From: Ligula intestinalis | Lineage: Eukaryota; Platyhelminthes; Cestoda; Diphyllobothriidea; Diphyllobothriidae | Length of the DNA: 64,000 nucleotides | Direction: 5' to 3' | NCBI GenBank assembly: GCA_036362985.1 | Contig: JAYGXS010000004.1 | Coordinates: 18,271,964 to 18,335,963, forward strand | Part shown: positions 53,147-64,000 of the stretch, piece by piece | Layout: the number at the start of each line of letters is the position of its first letter | Numbering within the stretch: position 1 is the first letter of the stretch | Notes under the pieces: generated by a model | Told to the model about the DNA's origin: nothing | Databases searched by the model: none | Seen by the model: the letters and a program-made list of their open reading frames with translations, nothing else | Position numbers and translations under genes: made by a program

Positions 53147-54466
53147 GTGCTAGAGGAGACAACGTCGAACAAAGAATCCGAGCGGCCGTTGGGGACCCGC
53201 CTTTATTCAAAATTCCCAAGAAACCTTATGATGTCTCCTTACCTTATTACGACCACTACTACGGCGTCCGCGGGAACCGACGCGCTCCGCAGCCCTTGTC
53301 CGGTGGTGCGGGCGAGTAATGTGCAAGCTGGACTGCTAAACAAAAAACGGACTCTTGGTATTGGATGCTGGAATGTGCGAAGATTTCTGGAACCTGGTAC
53401 TCAAAGTCTGACAGCGCACAGTCTCCATGAATATCATGTGGATGTTTTTTGCTTGTCAGAGGTCCGACTCCCCGACTCAGGCACCCGAGAAATCAAAATC
53501 CCGGGGGTCGATTCTTATTTCACCCTGTATCACAGCGGTCCGAGTGACTCATCTGGTAGACATGGTGTGGCTATTGCCCTCTTGGAAGAAGCTTACCGTG
53601 CACTACTAGCATGGGAACCAGTCAACGACCGAATGGCCTATGTTCGACTAAAAGGCCATTTTACGAACATCTCGGTCGTATCTGTGTATGCACTTACGTC
53701 GGCGGCTGAACAGCAAGAGAACGATAATTTCTACTCGTAGCTGCAGGAGCTAGCTGAACGACTCCCTCGTCGAGATCTGCTAATTGTTGCCGGGGACTGG
53801 AATGGCCGGACTAGGCCCGGTGACCCGACAAACAGCCACCTTCTTGGTCGTTTTGGGCTTGGCTCTCGAACGGACAATGGTGAAAGGATGCTGCAGTTTG
53901 CCGAGCAGAACCGACTGTTTGTTACCAACACATGCTTTCAGCATCATCACGAACATCTACTGACTTGGTATTCGAACGATGGCCGCACCGCCAGTCAGAT
54001 CGATTACATTCTAGTTGGTTCACGGTTTCGCAGCTGGGTCCACGATAGCAGGTCGATGCAAGGTGCCGAAACTGGTAACGTCCACGGGTCTGACCATGTT
54101 CTCGTTCGCACGCGCCTGAAGGTTCACCTCTCATCTGTGCCCAAACTGCCACGTGCGAGACGCCTTGATGTCGCGAAGCTCCGGCAAACCAACACTACTG
54201 AGGCTTTAAGCACAGAAATCCAGTCCCGTCTTATGACCAAGGCTGACAATGAGGGCAGTAGCAAGTGGCCATCACTGAAGACATCCGTCTATGGGGCAGC
54301 TGAGAAGATTCTCGGATTCACTCAGCGGCGCTGCAGTGAGTGGGTCAGCGGAAGAACCCTGCAGCTATCGGCCGAGACGACTCGAGCCAGGTCACGGAAC
54401 GATGCCTCCTTCCGCCAACTTCGAAAGCTGACAGCAAAGTTGGCTAGGGATGACCGGCAGAAGTAT
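53147..54466 (+). pseudogene. RTE 1 APE endonuclease
   Basis: The frame gives ASAGTDALRSPCPVV, then LGIGCWNVRRFLEPGTQSLT, VDVFCLSEVRLPDSGTREIK, LLIVAGDWNGRTRPGDPTNS, LLTWYSNDGRTASQIDYILV and GNVHGSDHVLVRTRLK. These carry the Asn, Glu, Asp-Asn and Asp-His residues of the APE fold. A TAG at 53738-53740 replaces a Gln codon. The endonuclease cuts target DNA for target-primed reverse transcription. Confidence 0.85.
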
Positions 54467-54469
54467 TAG

Positions 54470-56269
54470 TCCGAAACGGTGACTTCTATTGAGCAGGCTT
54501 CTAATGTTGGTGACACCCGAAAATTGTACCAAATCATACGCCAGGTTAGTGGTAAGCCCCCGACACTCTGTGATTCTGTTCGCGATGGGAATGGAGGATT
54601 TATTGCCGACAACTCGGCCAAGGTCGATCGCTGGCGTGAACACTACGAGCACCTTCTCAAGTTTGACAAACAACCCATCGCACCCTCCCTCTCCTCCACA
54701 GCGGAGTTTCAACTCTCTCCTGCCTACGCAGTGTCGTGTGACATCCCTTCCGAAGACGAAGTTACCGATGCAATGTAGAGGCTACGCAACAACAAGGCGT
54801 GCGGATAGGACGGTATTCCTGCAGAAATCTACAAGTCCTGTGTCGACACACTGGCTCCTCGGCTCCATGAGGTGATTGTACAGGCGTGGCGAGAAGAGAC
54901 CGTTCCCGATTACTGGGGCTCAGGTATCCTTGTACCTGTCCACAAGAAGGGAGATAAGACAAGATGCGAGAACTACCGTGGCATAAGTCTTATTGATGTA
55001 GCTGCAAAGATCTTCACTGTTGTTCTTCTCAGGCGCTTCCAGTCTGTACGTGACTCCAGGACACGACCCAACCTAGCCGGATTCGGAGCTGAGGCGCACT
55101 CTACAATTCCGCCATAGCTACCAGCAACCGACGGCCTTTTGCTTCGTCGACTTTGCTGCCGCATTCGATTCAATCCATCGTAAGTCCCTGTGGCGGATAA
55201 TGGAACTGGATGGAGTGCCGACCAAACTTATTGCGATGATTAAGGCCTACTATCGGTCTACCACCGCACGAGTCCTGGTCCACAACAATCTCTCTCAGTC
55301 GTTCGATATCCGGTCTGGTGTCCGACAGGGCTGCATCCTTTCGCCCATTCTGTTTAACTGCGTAATTGATTGGATTCTCGGCAAAGCCCTACATGAAGAG
55401 GACGGTGTTGAACTTGCACCCGGACGCCGACTTACTGATCTTGACTACGCCGATGATATTGCGCTGTTAGCCTCAAACTTTGATGGTCTACAGTCAGTAG
55501 TGTCGCGGTTAAATGAGATCGCTATGTCGGTAGGCATGTCCATAAATTCCGGAAAGACGAAGTTGTTATCGAGCTGCATCCCTGACCAGGAAAAGGCACC
55601 CCTGGGGATTAATGGCCATCAACTTGAAGAAGTAGACAGCTTTAAATACCTCGGAGCGAGACTGCTACCGAATGGGCAGAGCAAGGACGACATTGTCTCC
55701 CGTATCGATGCTGCTCGCTGGGTTTTCTCAATCCTTCGGAAGCGCCTATGGATCCGACGTGACATCTCCATTGTCATGAAGATTCGTGTATACGGTGCAT
55801 CCATCCGGTCAGTCCTTCTCTATGGATGTGAATGCTGGGCTGTGCGCGCTGAAGATGAGCGAAGACTGGAGGTCTTTGGCCACCAGTGCCTGAGGACGAT
55901 CCTGCGAGTTAAGTATAGCGATTTCATCTCAAATGAGACAGTCCACATCCGCTGCGATCGTATCACGAGGATATCTCAGGCAATTCAAGAAAGGCGACTG
56001 AGTGGTTTGAACACGTTCTCCGTCGTCCGCCCCACGAGCTTACCTATTCTGCCCTCGACCCGGCACCACAGCCCACCTGGAAACGTCGAAGAGGAGGGTA
56101 ACTGAAGACTTGGCTAGACACCGTCAGTCAAGACATGGAAGCAGTTCTTGGACCTTCTATCTTCGGCCTCCGTCGCTGGAGAAGGGACTGGATGGAGCTT
56201 TCGAGATCCGCTGCCGCCAATCGCCACGCATGGAGAGGTACCGTTCGTGACATCATTGAGGCCGGCTAG
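54470..56269 (+). pseudogene. RTE 1 reverse transcriptase
   Basis: Visible motifs are RLRNNKACG and DGIPAEIYKSCVDTLAPRLH, YWGSGILVPVHKKGDKTRCE, NYRGISLIDVAAKIFTVVLL, FCFVDFAAAFDSIHRKSLWR (motif A), FDIRSGVRQGCILSPILFN (motif B) and LTDLDYADDIALLASNFDGL (motif C). The C-terminal region has FKYLGARLLPNGQSKDDIVS and LYGCECWAVRAEDERRLEVF. About 40 bases appear to be missing near 55090, removing the region before motif A. Confidence 0.85.
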
Positions 56270-56359
56270 ATCCGGCATGATCACAGCCGTAACATGTACA
56301 AGTAAGTACAAGACGCATATGAGGACGAAGTGGGCGGCTCTGGCAACGGATCCACCAGG

Positions 56360-56400
56360 AGCGTGTGTGTGTGTTTGTGGGGGGGGGGGGGGGGGGGTTA
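56360..56400. repeat. (GT)n followed by a 19-base G run
   Basis: GTGTGTGTGTGTTTGT is followed by an uninterrupted G run at 56379-56397. It lies about 70 bases after the RTE 3' end. Its exact length may vary in assembly or between individuals. Confidence 0.85.
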
Positions 56401-56772
56401 TCACGCGCGAGTACGCGAGGCATGGTAGGCGAGAGCAACATGCGTCCGCGACAGTGGCACTTAGCTGTTATGCGTGGGAGGTGCCTATTCTCGGGGCCTA
56501 CCGAAAAACGACCGTCTGCCTCAGTCAAGTTGAGAGTTGATAAAAAAATATGACTGAAGGGATTGCGCAACGGATGCAATTTATGTGTAGTAGCTGCAAA
56601 ATTAATTCGGTCTGCCAGCTGCCTGATGCTGACAACCTATGGCGATTGTTTCTATCGAGGGGCTATTATGATATTGGGGTTTTGGCCTCAAATAAGGCCT
56701 ACTAGAAATGAGGCGGTTCAGCTTTTTAATTTCCTGAAAAATTAATTTCCTTTCGCGGTATACATTAGTATA

Positions 56773-57214
56773 CAGGGTGTCCACGAAGTCTGGGTACATA
56801 GGGGATAAATACATACCTTTAGAACAAAACAATTTTATTGAATTATAATGTTAAGAAATTATATTTTCAATATGATTTCCATTATTTGCAATGCATAATT
56901 CGATGCGCCTTGCTAAATTCTGGTGAACTCGATTGAATAGGTGTACATTGCCGTCGATTTCAGCAAAATGACTGATAATGCGTTCTCTCAAGTGGTTTAG
57001 ATTTGCAATCTTCATTGAGTAAACTTTCTCTTTTAACGTACCCCAGAAAAAGACATCAAGGGTAGAAAGGTCTGGTGAACGAGGGGACCACTGCAGCTGC
57101 GCTGAGAGCCTAAGCGTTGTTGACTAATCATGGGACTCTGCCGTCCCAACAAAAATAACCTAAATAAATAAAATATTAAAATTTTCCATGTACCCAGTCT
57201 TTGTGGACACCCTG
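56773..57214 (-). mobile_element. internally deleted mariner-like DNA transposon
   Basis: The 27-bp terminal inverted repeats (CAGGGTGTCCAC(G/A)AAG, then (T/A)CTGGGTACAT) match at all but two positions. They are flanked by TA on both sides. The 442-bp unit keeps only the C-terminal end of the transposase. It is a deletion derivative that could be moved by a full-length relative. Confidence 0.85.
56851..57093 (-). pseudogene. mariner-like transposase, C-terminal fragment
   Basis: An open 80-codon segment without a start codon begins QWSPRSPDLSTLDVFFWGTL, then KEKVYSMKIANLNHLRERII, and ends FNRVHQNLARRIELCIANNG before TAA at 56851-56853. W.PRSPDL.PLD.F.WG is the third catalytic block of Tc1/mariner-type DDE/D transposases. 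The Pro before LD has become Thr. The N-terminal two-thirds of the gene has been deleted. Confidence 0.85.
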
Positions 57215-57215
57215 T

Positions 57216-60200
57216 ATTTAAGGTCTATAGGCCATACTAACAGCCTAAATACTAGCCAAAAGGCCCAGACACGTGTTTCGCCAATATTCTGTCGCTGTTT
57301 GACGGAGAAACATGTGTCTGGGTGTTTAGCTAATGTCTAGGCTGTAAGTATGGTATGTTACAACATTAATGTATGCTACTTAAGTCTGTCCGCTGGCAGC
57401 AAGTGCATATTTCGCAGTGGTTGACGAGTTTCAACTCAAATATACACTTACAATTTCGTTCTATGCCTAAAGATCTTCAATATACTGATGCATTCCGCGA
57501 ACGCAAATTAATTTTTTCAGGAAATCCAAAAGCTTAACTTTCAAAACCAGAAATAATACAATCCAACCATACAAATCCACTCCTCTTATTGGCTTCGGAT
57601 ATTTTGCAAATTGAGGTCCTTCGTATGCATCGTTGCTGGTTTTTTTAAATATTTTTAAACGTTTTCACTGAGCTAATTATAGAGTACTCATGTTTTATAT
57701 TACAAATAAAATACTGTTAGGAGCTGATTGTTTACTTCTTTATCCACAAAAAAACACGGAATGGAACGAGTCAATTTTCATCTCAAACGCGGGGTTCAGA
57801 AAAAAGCCCTGGGAAAACTGACGCAACGTGGCAAATGGGAATTCCCTAAGACCAGCGCAATTGAGAAGGATCTATCGACATAAAAGAAAGTACGAAGTAC
57901 GCAGCGATACGAATGATCCACAAGACGATAGCGATGGAAGAAAATCTGCCCCTTTACCACCAAGCGAAGCATAAACCTTGTCTTGATAGGATCTAGACAG
58001 GTCGGACAGTTTGTCAGGACAACACGCCCAAAATATGTGTTTACTTGTCAAGATGATAAAGTGTACAGTAAAACATACCCTAGGAAGGTTAAAAGCCGTG
58101 TCTACAAAAATCCATCAGAGTTCCATTTAAATTTTATAAACTAGAAAATTGGATTTACAGCGGCACCTCATAGCTCTCTAGTGAGATTTCTATTCCAAAA
58201 AGTGCGATAATTACGAATTTTCACAAAAGTGCGGTCAATACAGCGTGCTACCACTACAGATCGTTCTGGCAAAATTCCCACCTTTAATGTGATTGAACAA
58301 AGAGGGTGTAGGCATTTAGCGGGAATGAGAGCAACCGAACTGCCGCGTCAGATGCCGGGTCGGTGTATGCTTATATTCCTTCCCCGAGGAACGAATGCTA
58401 AAATATTGGTTTTCGAGTGACGACTACAAACGGGCCTTCATCAGGTGTTTCAAACGGTCAAACGATCAAAACAACAACCAAAAACATAGGAACAGGTTAG
58501 CAGATACTTTTCAACCTTCAAATGCCATACCTGCAGTCGAGGATGTAAAGGTAAGCGTGTTATAGAAGTTTACGTAGTGTATTCTCTGGGCCCACAGCTG
58601 GTTGGTTATAGCAGGTCACTCGGCAATTTTACTGTCGTTTCAAAGAGCATCTCTGCAAGCAAACACGCGTAGCCCGAACTCATGGAAGGTGGCGTGTCGG
58701 AGGAGGAGGATGTTCTGGCCGTAACTGTGCATTCCGTCGTGCAAGAAAGCAGCCTGTCATTCTAGGTAACATGCCTTTATCACACGGTTATCTTACACGC
58801 GAGTATTGGGTTGCGCGGATCCAAATACGTCCTAAAAACAAGATTTGGAGCGAACGAAATCGCATTTGATTTGGCGAGTTCTGGTCATTTGTCATCAAGG
58901 TCTGACCACAAAAAATGGCAAATCTACAGTATAAAAACGCCTTCATCACGGTTTCGTCCTAATGTTCGGTTAGGGAATGGTCCACATTGGCAAGCAGCAG
59001 CAACAGCACCCTTTGGCCAGCGAAGTAGAGCCAGCAATGCCCAGATGGAGTTGGTCTTTAGTAAGTCCAGTAGCGGCTTCTCAAGCCGGGTTGGTTCGAA
59101 TCTGTGATAGCTCACACAAGTTTTCTGCCGCCATCTGAAGGTATTTTGTCATATCCGATCAGTCGCGTTTTTCTAAAAATTTATTTGCGTTGGAATAAGT
59201 CATATGAATTTTTTTCGTTGGAACATCATCATCATCATCATCCAAGAATATTCTTAAACGCCAAAATATCGTTTAAATCAGAAAAAACACATCATAGATA
59301 ACCGTGCTTTCGGTCATAAACAAGGGAACATCCCTTGAAGAGGTTAAGTCGCATCTGGACAACCTATTTGTCTCCGCTCAGCAGTCATCTAGGTAAACAC
59401 GACCCCCTCCGATATTTCTAACGAATCAATAGGGGGATAAAAGTGCATCCGTTATCTCATGCCATATCCCCTTGATGTGTTAAACATCACTTCAATAATG
59501 CCACGTGTAGCCCAGCCAGTAGCAACGCCCTAAAGAGGGCGTGGAATAGGCTTCACTACCCGTTGGATGTAAATTTCTTGGTAAAAAAATATGACGAATT
59601 TGGTGTTAGGCCTCGGCCCGTGGCCCATGTTCAAACACTACTTATCCAATCACCTCAACGCACTTGACAAACGTCCAACATAGGCTGGTAACAAATTTCG
59701 ACCAGTGTGCACATATAATGCTGTCAGAGGGTCGGAGGCAAGCAAGCAGATATGTGCACTGTTCATGCAAATGCATATCAGAAACAAGGTTTCTCGCGAG
59801 AGTTACTAGCCGCATAGACTAACAAGGGGCTAGCTCCTTCAATTAAGCTGCTTTTGTGAATCTGGAGAATAATACTCACTGTCACTATTTCTTGCTCTTC
59901 CCATCATGATGATCTGGAGGAAGCAGTAAGTATCCTGGGGCACCGCCGGCTAAATTTGAGCATGATCCGGATCATGAGCATGATCTATCCTCTGTACCAA
60001 AACTAGCCCACCGTTTTCAAAACACTCCAGCTGACTGAAAAAGGCTCCACCATTGTCGAGTGCGTTCGAGTTGGAGTTCACTAAGGACACCGCTCGCGCA
60101 GTCGACAATAAGGGGTTCAGTGTTCACCTCAGCACAGCGACGACAGGAACATAAAAAATCGCGTACCCCCGTATCTGTCGCCGTCAGCTCTGCCACGCAC

Positions 60201-60780
60201 GCGATTTTCGCTTTAGAGGAAACATCAGGATTCACACACTCGCGTCACGGTTCATCTGCTAGAACACTGTGTGGCAAAAGATACGACGTTAGTATCATAA
60301 TTTCCATCCCAGATATCGACAAAAAAGCTCGTTTAGAGATGCGAGAAAGCCGACCGAATCACACACTCTGTGTTTAAGTGTTCCATGTTGTGTTCATGGC
60401 CTTCTGTCGCGTCCAGCCACTTCGAACACGTCACCTTTTCCAGCAACCACTGCCCATAGGTAAAGGGAAAGACGGGGAGGACTACTGACTTTGTTAACCG
60501 CGCATGATTATATTAGAGAAATGTAAGGACGCGCATGAACGCATCCGTTGGAAGCTTCGGATATACAACATTCCTCAGGTTGTCCACTAAACTGCTACAG
60601 GTAAGTCTCTAAACAGCGGCCGCGTTTGTTGTATTTATCTAGAGCGATTGGTATGGCATCTGAATTTGAATGAAGGTCATCATGCACTCCCCCTCTTCCC
60701 GAGAAACTACTTATATTCTAGGATTGTGTCGGTAGAGTATACAATATCGGTAGATATACAATATCTGCCATTGCTATCTG
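57216..60780. other. unassigned sequence
   Basis: About 3.6 kb without a supported gene. A short inverted pair around 57270-57330 (CCCAGACACGTGTTTCGCC.. against ACATGTGTCTGGGTGTTTAG) could form a hairpin. The minus ORF at 60017-60235 is Cys-containing but not recognised. Confidence 0.4.
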
Positions 60781-60782
60781 AC

Positions 60783-60850
60783 TGTCTCTGATGACGAATC
60801 CGCGACGGATCTCGAAACTTCAGGCGAATAAAGGTATTGTCTCAGCGATC
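60783..60850 (+). ncRNA. hammerhead-like motif, solo Penelope terminus
   Basis: The canonical core CTGATGA is followed by a hairpin GAATCCG-CGA-CGGATCTC (seven pairs with one bulged C), then GAAACTTCAGGCGAATAAAG. The downstream TTGTCTCAGCGATCAAG and TTCTTCTTCTC continue the Penelope terminus pattern. The stem III segment ACTT is not palindromic here. No coding Penelope sequence is adjacent. Confidence 0.5.
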
Positions 60851-61155
60851 AAGTTTTCTTCTTCTCAGAGTATACAATGTTTTCAAATGGAGGGCAATAT
60901 TCGTCAAGCTGTAAGAGTGCCATGATTTGTTACCTTATTCGAGCAGCCGACAAAACCAGATCGGTACCAAGTCAAGCCCGAAGCAGTGATAATGCAGTGA
61001 TAATTTGGTGCGTAAAATCCAAACCCATCTCCACGCTGGTGCGCGCTGGAAACTTGATTTTGCTTGGCTAACGGGGCTCTGGTAGGGGAGCAAGACCGGG
61101 GACCTAGCGCCAATCCCCTTTTCTCCACGAAACACAGCATTGACTTTCTACACTC

Positions 61156-62598
61156 ATGAACCACAACCATCCGCAAAATACGACCTCTGTTACGGTGTCC
61201 GCGGGAACAGACGCGCCCCATCCTCTTGGCATCGCGAGTAGGGTGTTAAATTTGCGAGCTGATGCCGGATTGCGAATTGCAGGCTGGAATGTTCAAACTC
61301 TGAGGGATGACGGCGCCCAACTTTTAACAGCCAAATCCCTTTCTGAATACCGTGTTGGGGTGGCGTGTCTCTCTGAGGTCCGCCTCCCTGGCACTGGCTC
61401 CAAACTGCTTCAAGTACCAGGAGCTGACTCTGCGTATCATCTCTACCACAGTGGTGTCTCCGAAAACTCTGGACTGTATTGTATCGCTATAGCTTTGGCC
61501 GATGAATTTCGCTCGAGTCTGTTAGAGTGGGAGGCTGTCTCACCGCGGATCGCTTGGGTCCGTTGTAAAAGTGCCCCAGTCAACGTTTCCATCATCTCGG
61601 TATATGCGCCTACTCTGGCTACTGATGACAGCGTAAAAGATGACTTCTACTGCGACCTCCAGCGAACAGTTGACCGCATCGCAAGAAGCGATCTACTCGT
61701 CATTGCCGGTGATTGGAACGCCCGACCAGGTGTGTGTGACGCTGGAACCCATCATGTGGTAAGCAAATTTGCTGTCGGAGCGCAGTGTGCCAAAGGTGAA
61801 CGCCTTGTCAACTTCACATCGTCGAACCGCCTCGTTGTGTCAAGCACCCGTTTTGATCATCCGAGCCACCACCTTGTCATGTGGTACTCAAATGACGGGC
61901 ATACCCAGGCCCAAATAGATTACATCCTTGTCCGAGCACGCTGGGCCAGCTCGGTCTTGGATTTTCGAGCCTACCGCGGTGCTGATACAGGAAACCCTCA
62001 TGCGTCAGACCATGTCCTACAGCGGGCAACACTTCGCTTGCGTTTCAGAGCTATTCACAGACCCTCTCGACCACAGCGGATCGATGTCGCAAAGCTGAAG
62101 TCTTCTGCTGGCGACGCCATTCACTTAGCACTCCAGAACCGTTTCGACGGCCTGTATCCTGACGCCCGAGCGGACCCAGAGCCCGCGTGGCAGTCCCTGA
62201 AGGCCGCGATGTCACAGCTGGCATACACCCATCTGGGCAAAACTCGGCGGCGACATCGCGACTGGATCACTAGACCTATGCTTGAGTTAGTTGAGGAGAC
62301 CGGCCGAGCCAGACTCACTGGCTCCCCCACTTACAGAGAGTTGTGGCGCCAAAAGACAAGGGCCATCCAAGCCGATAGGAACGCCTACTGGAGCGACTTT
62401 GCCACGGAAACGGAGCGAGCAGCTACCAGAGGTGATACCCGCAAGCTCTACCGACTCTTAAAGCAGGCCAGCAGAGGTTCGGGGAACACCACCGAGACTT
62501 TACTGGATCGCAACGGTGCTGTCATCACTAAGATCGATGACCGGTTAAAGAGATGGCGCGAGCATTTCTGTGACCACCTTAACCATGATCCCCTGTGA
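61156..62598 (+). CDS. RTE 2 APE endonuclease and RT N-terminus, 480 codons
   Basis: The ORF starts MNHNHPQNTTSVTVSAGTDA; the following VSAGTDA is shared with RTE 1, which supports a start here or slightly upstream. Endonuclease motifs: LRIAGWNVQTLRDDGAQLLT, VACLSEVRLPGTGSK, LLVIAGDWNARPGVCDAG, VMWYSNDGHTQAQIDYILVR and NPHASDHVLQ, with all key residues present. The linker to the RT reads DTRKLYRLLKQASRGSGNTT and RLKRWREHFCDHLNHDPL. The frame then ends at TGA (62596-62598) by a shift. Confidence 0.88.
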   Translation: MNHNHPQNTTSVTVSAGTDAPHPLGIASRVLNLRADAGLRIAGWNVQTLRDDGAQLLTAKSLSEYRVGVACLSEVRLPGTGSKLLQVPGADSAYHLYHSGVSENSGLYCIAIALADEFRSSLLEWEAVSPRIAWVRCKSAPVNVSIISVYAPTLATDDSVKDDFYCDLQRTVDRIARSDLLVIAGDWNARPGVCDAGTHHVVSKFAVGAQCAKGERLVNFTSSNRLVVSSTRFDHPSHHLVMWYSNDGHTQAQIDYILVRARWASSVLDFRAYRGADTGNPHASDHVLQRATLRLRFRAIHRPSRPQRIDVAKLKSSAGDAIHLALQNRFDGLYPDARADPEPAWQSLKAAMSQLAYTHLGKTRRRHRDWITRPMLELVEETGRARLTGSPTYRELWRQKTRAIQADRNAYWSDFATETERAATRGDTRKLYRLLKQASRGSGNTTETLLDRNGAVITKIDDRLKRWREHFCDHLNHDPL

Positions 62599-64000
62599 TG
62601 TCTGACCTGTCGCCGATTGCGGACGATACTCACCATCTGTATGAGTGCAACACAGAGCCACCCAGTGTAGAGGAAATTGTCTCCATTCTCTTGAGGCTAC
62701 GCAACAACAAGGCACCTGGTGAGGATGACCTCCCGCCGGAGCTCTTCAAATGCGCACCCAAGGTTATTGGGCCCTGGCTACAACAAATATTTGCCAAGAT
62801 ATGGGACAGCGAAGTTGTGCTCTCTGACTGGAGAAAATCAGTGATCCTCCCCCTGTTGAAAAAAGGCGACAGACGAGCGTGCGGCAATTACAGAGGCATT
62901 AGCCTTATCGATGTAGCGGTGAAAACATTCACGTCTCTTCTTCTCAAACGTTTCCAAACTGCGAGAGACCAGCGCACCCACCCAAACCAAAGTGGATTTC
63001 GACCAGGTCGTGGCTGCACCGACCAGATCTTCAATCTCCGCCGTCTGCTGGAACTGAGATGGGATCACCAACAACACACTGTTCTATGTTTTATCGACTT
63101 TGCTGCCGCATTTGACTCTGTTGATCGCAGTTCGCTGTGGAACATAATGAGGACGGACGGCTTACCACCTAAGCTTCTCAATCTCATGCAGGCATACTAT
63201 CGTGGCACTTCCACAGGAGTGAGGACACAGAACGGCGACACGGAAGCCTCTAGCTTCAGGACGGGCGTCCGCCAAGGCTGTGCCCTTTCACCAAACCTAT
63301 TTAAGTTTGCGGTGGACTGGATCATGACCAAAGCACTGGATGACTTCCCGAGAGTGCAGTTTGATCGCTCGAAATGGGTGACTGACTTGGTGTATGCTGA
63401 TGACGTCGTCCTCTTTGGCGACAACTGTATTGCAGTTCAGTAGGCGCTGGACAAGATCAATGAGCGTGCACGATCCATCGGATTACGCCTAAAAGCCACT
63501 AAGACCCAAGTCATGCTCTTCTGTGTGCCCCCTACATCTGTCACTCCTATTGTTCTCGACGGTGCTCCTCTCGAAGTGGTCGACTCGTTTAGATACTTGG
63601 GCTCTTTGGTCACGGAAACGGGTCAAGGTGTCGACGAGGTTGTATCACGGGTCAACTGTGCCCGATCTGCCTTCTACCGTCTGTGCGCTCCTCTATGGAA
63701 TAGAAGGGAAATATCACTACGCACAAAGTCCCGTGTTTACCAAGCCGTGGTTCGATCTATCCTGCTCTATGGCGGCGAGACATGGCTTATGCGCGTTGAG
63801 GACATGAGGCGCCTTGAGGTGTTTGACAATGACTGCATACGCCGCATCCTTCGTCACCGTCGCGTCGACCGAATTCGCTGCTCCGATCTCCGCCGACGCT
63901 GTCACCTGAACGCTCTCCCTCCACTCCTGCTTTAGAGACCACTTCGGTGGTTCGGGCATGCGTCCCGGCGTGATGATGGTGAGCTGATTCGTGACCTGCT
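62595..64000 (+). pseudogene. RTE 2 reverse transcriptase
   Basis: The shifted frame gives RNNKAPGEDDLPPELFKCAP, WRKSVILPLLKKGDRRACGN, YRGISLIDVAVKTFTSLLLK, QSGFRPGRGCTDQIFNLRRL, CFIDFAAAFDSVDRSSLWNI (motif A), FRTGVRQGCALSPNLFKFAV (motif B) and DLVYADDVVLFGDNC (motif C). A TAG after IAVQ (63441) probably replaces Gln. The thumb follows: FRYLGSLVTETGQGVDEVVS and LLYGGETWLMRVEDMRRLEV. A second TAG is at 63933, after which WFGHASRRDDGE continues to the window end. Confidence 0.85.

Larger units (their letters stand above)
53147..56310 (+). mobile_element. RTE-type non-LTR retrotransposon 1, broken
   Basis: A single ancestral ORF encodes an APE endonuclease and an RT of RTE type. It is interrupted by TAG stops at 53738, 54467, 54776 and 54806 that do not shift frame. 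A small deletion with shift lies near 55090 and a shift near 56005. The ORF ends at 56267-56269, followed by a very short 3' UTR ending ACAAGTAAGTACAAG. The 5' limit is uncertain. Four premature TAGs without shifts fit decay by point mutation. Confidence 0.85.
61156..64000 (+). mobile_element. RTE-type non-LTR retrotransposon 2, nearly intact, runs off window
   Basis: It shows the same architecture as RTE 1 but belongs to a clearly different subfamily. Only one frameshift (near 62590) and two TAG stops (63441-63443 and 63933-63935) interrupt the ORF inside the window. The reading continues to the last base (RPLRWFGHASRRDDGELIRD). The low damage suggests a fairly recent insertion. The 3' end lies outside. 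Confidence 0.88.

Noticed and set aside
1..64000. CRISPR arrays, bacterial operons or a viral genome
   Set aside because: No regularly spaced repeats, no operon-like gene packing, and no capsid or polymerase genes were seen; all RT sequences belong to eukaryotic transposons.

Overview
This window reads as nuclear DNA of an animal with a repeat-rich genome, most plausibly a parasitic flatworm (tapeworm or fluke). The reasons are one intron-split host gene, abundant RTE-type and Jockey/CR1-like non-LTR retrotransposons, Penelope-like elements (PLEs) with GIY-YIG endonucleases, tRNA-derived SINEs, Tc1/mariner relics, and no bacterial-style operons. The taxon is an inference; no species-specific marker was seen.

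Host gene: the only confident cellular gene is the 3' part of an AIP (XAP2, FKBP-like/TPR co-chaperone) homologue on the + strand, with exons at 24063-24311 and 26189-26470. The intron between them holds a SINE and a Tc1-like relic. The upstream FKBP-domain exons were not found.

Left part (1-24000): an inverted SINE-rich area, a complete but broken Jockey-like element A (minus, about 4076-7988) that itself carries a Penelope insertion (6482-6857), paired tRNA-like repeats near 11.2-11.5 kb, and long unassigned stretches with microsatellites. Middle (24000-35400): AIP, a 969-bp fold-back transposon with 328-bp arms (27532-28500), and a 227-bp internally deleted Jockey derivative (31280-31506) with a 12-bp target duplication. 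Right part (35400-64000): PLE copies (35755-36590, 49128-49276, 50840-52600), Jockey-like elements C (37266-40782) and B (44848-46770), a dense island of mixed repeats (41-47 kb), two RTE-type elements (53147-56310 and 61156-64000, the second running off the window), and an internally deleted mariner-like element (56773-57214).

How the parts relate: elements A and C show one ORF layout, which is a 2A-like NPGP motif, a PHD-like zinc finger, an APE endonuclease, a reverse transcriptase and a C-terminal Cys/His motif. Three Jockey-family insertions (B, C and the deleted derivative) lie inside copies of one other repeat, here called R3. Penelope termini recur about a dozen times and carry a conserved hammerhead-ribozyme-like fold. 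They often occur as head-to-head pairs, and one 65-bp terminus sits inside another Penelope ORF with an 11-bp target duplication. This nesting gives a relative order of events. All coding assignments are from reading translations by eye; no database search was run.
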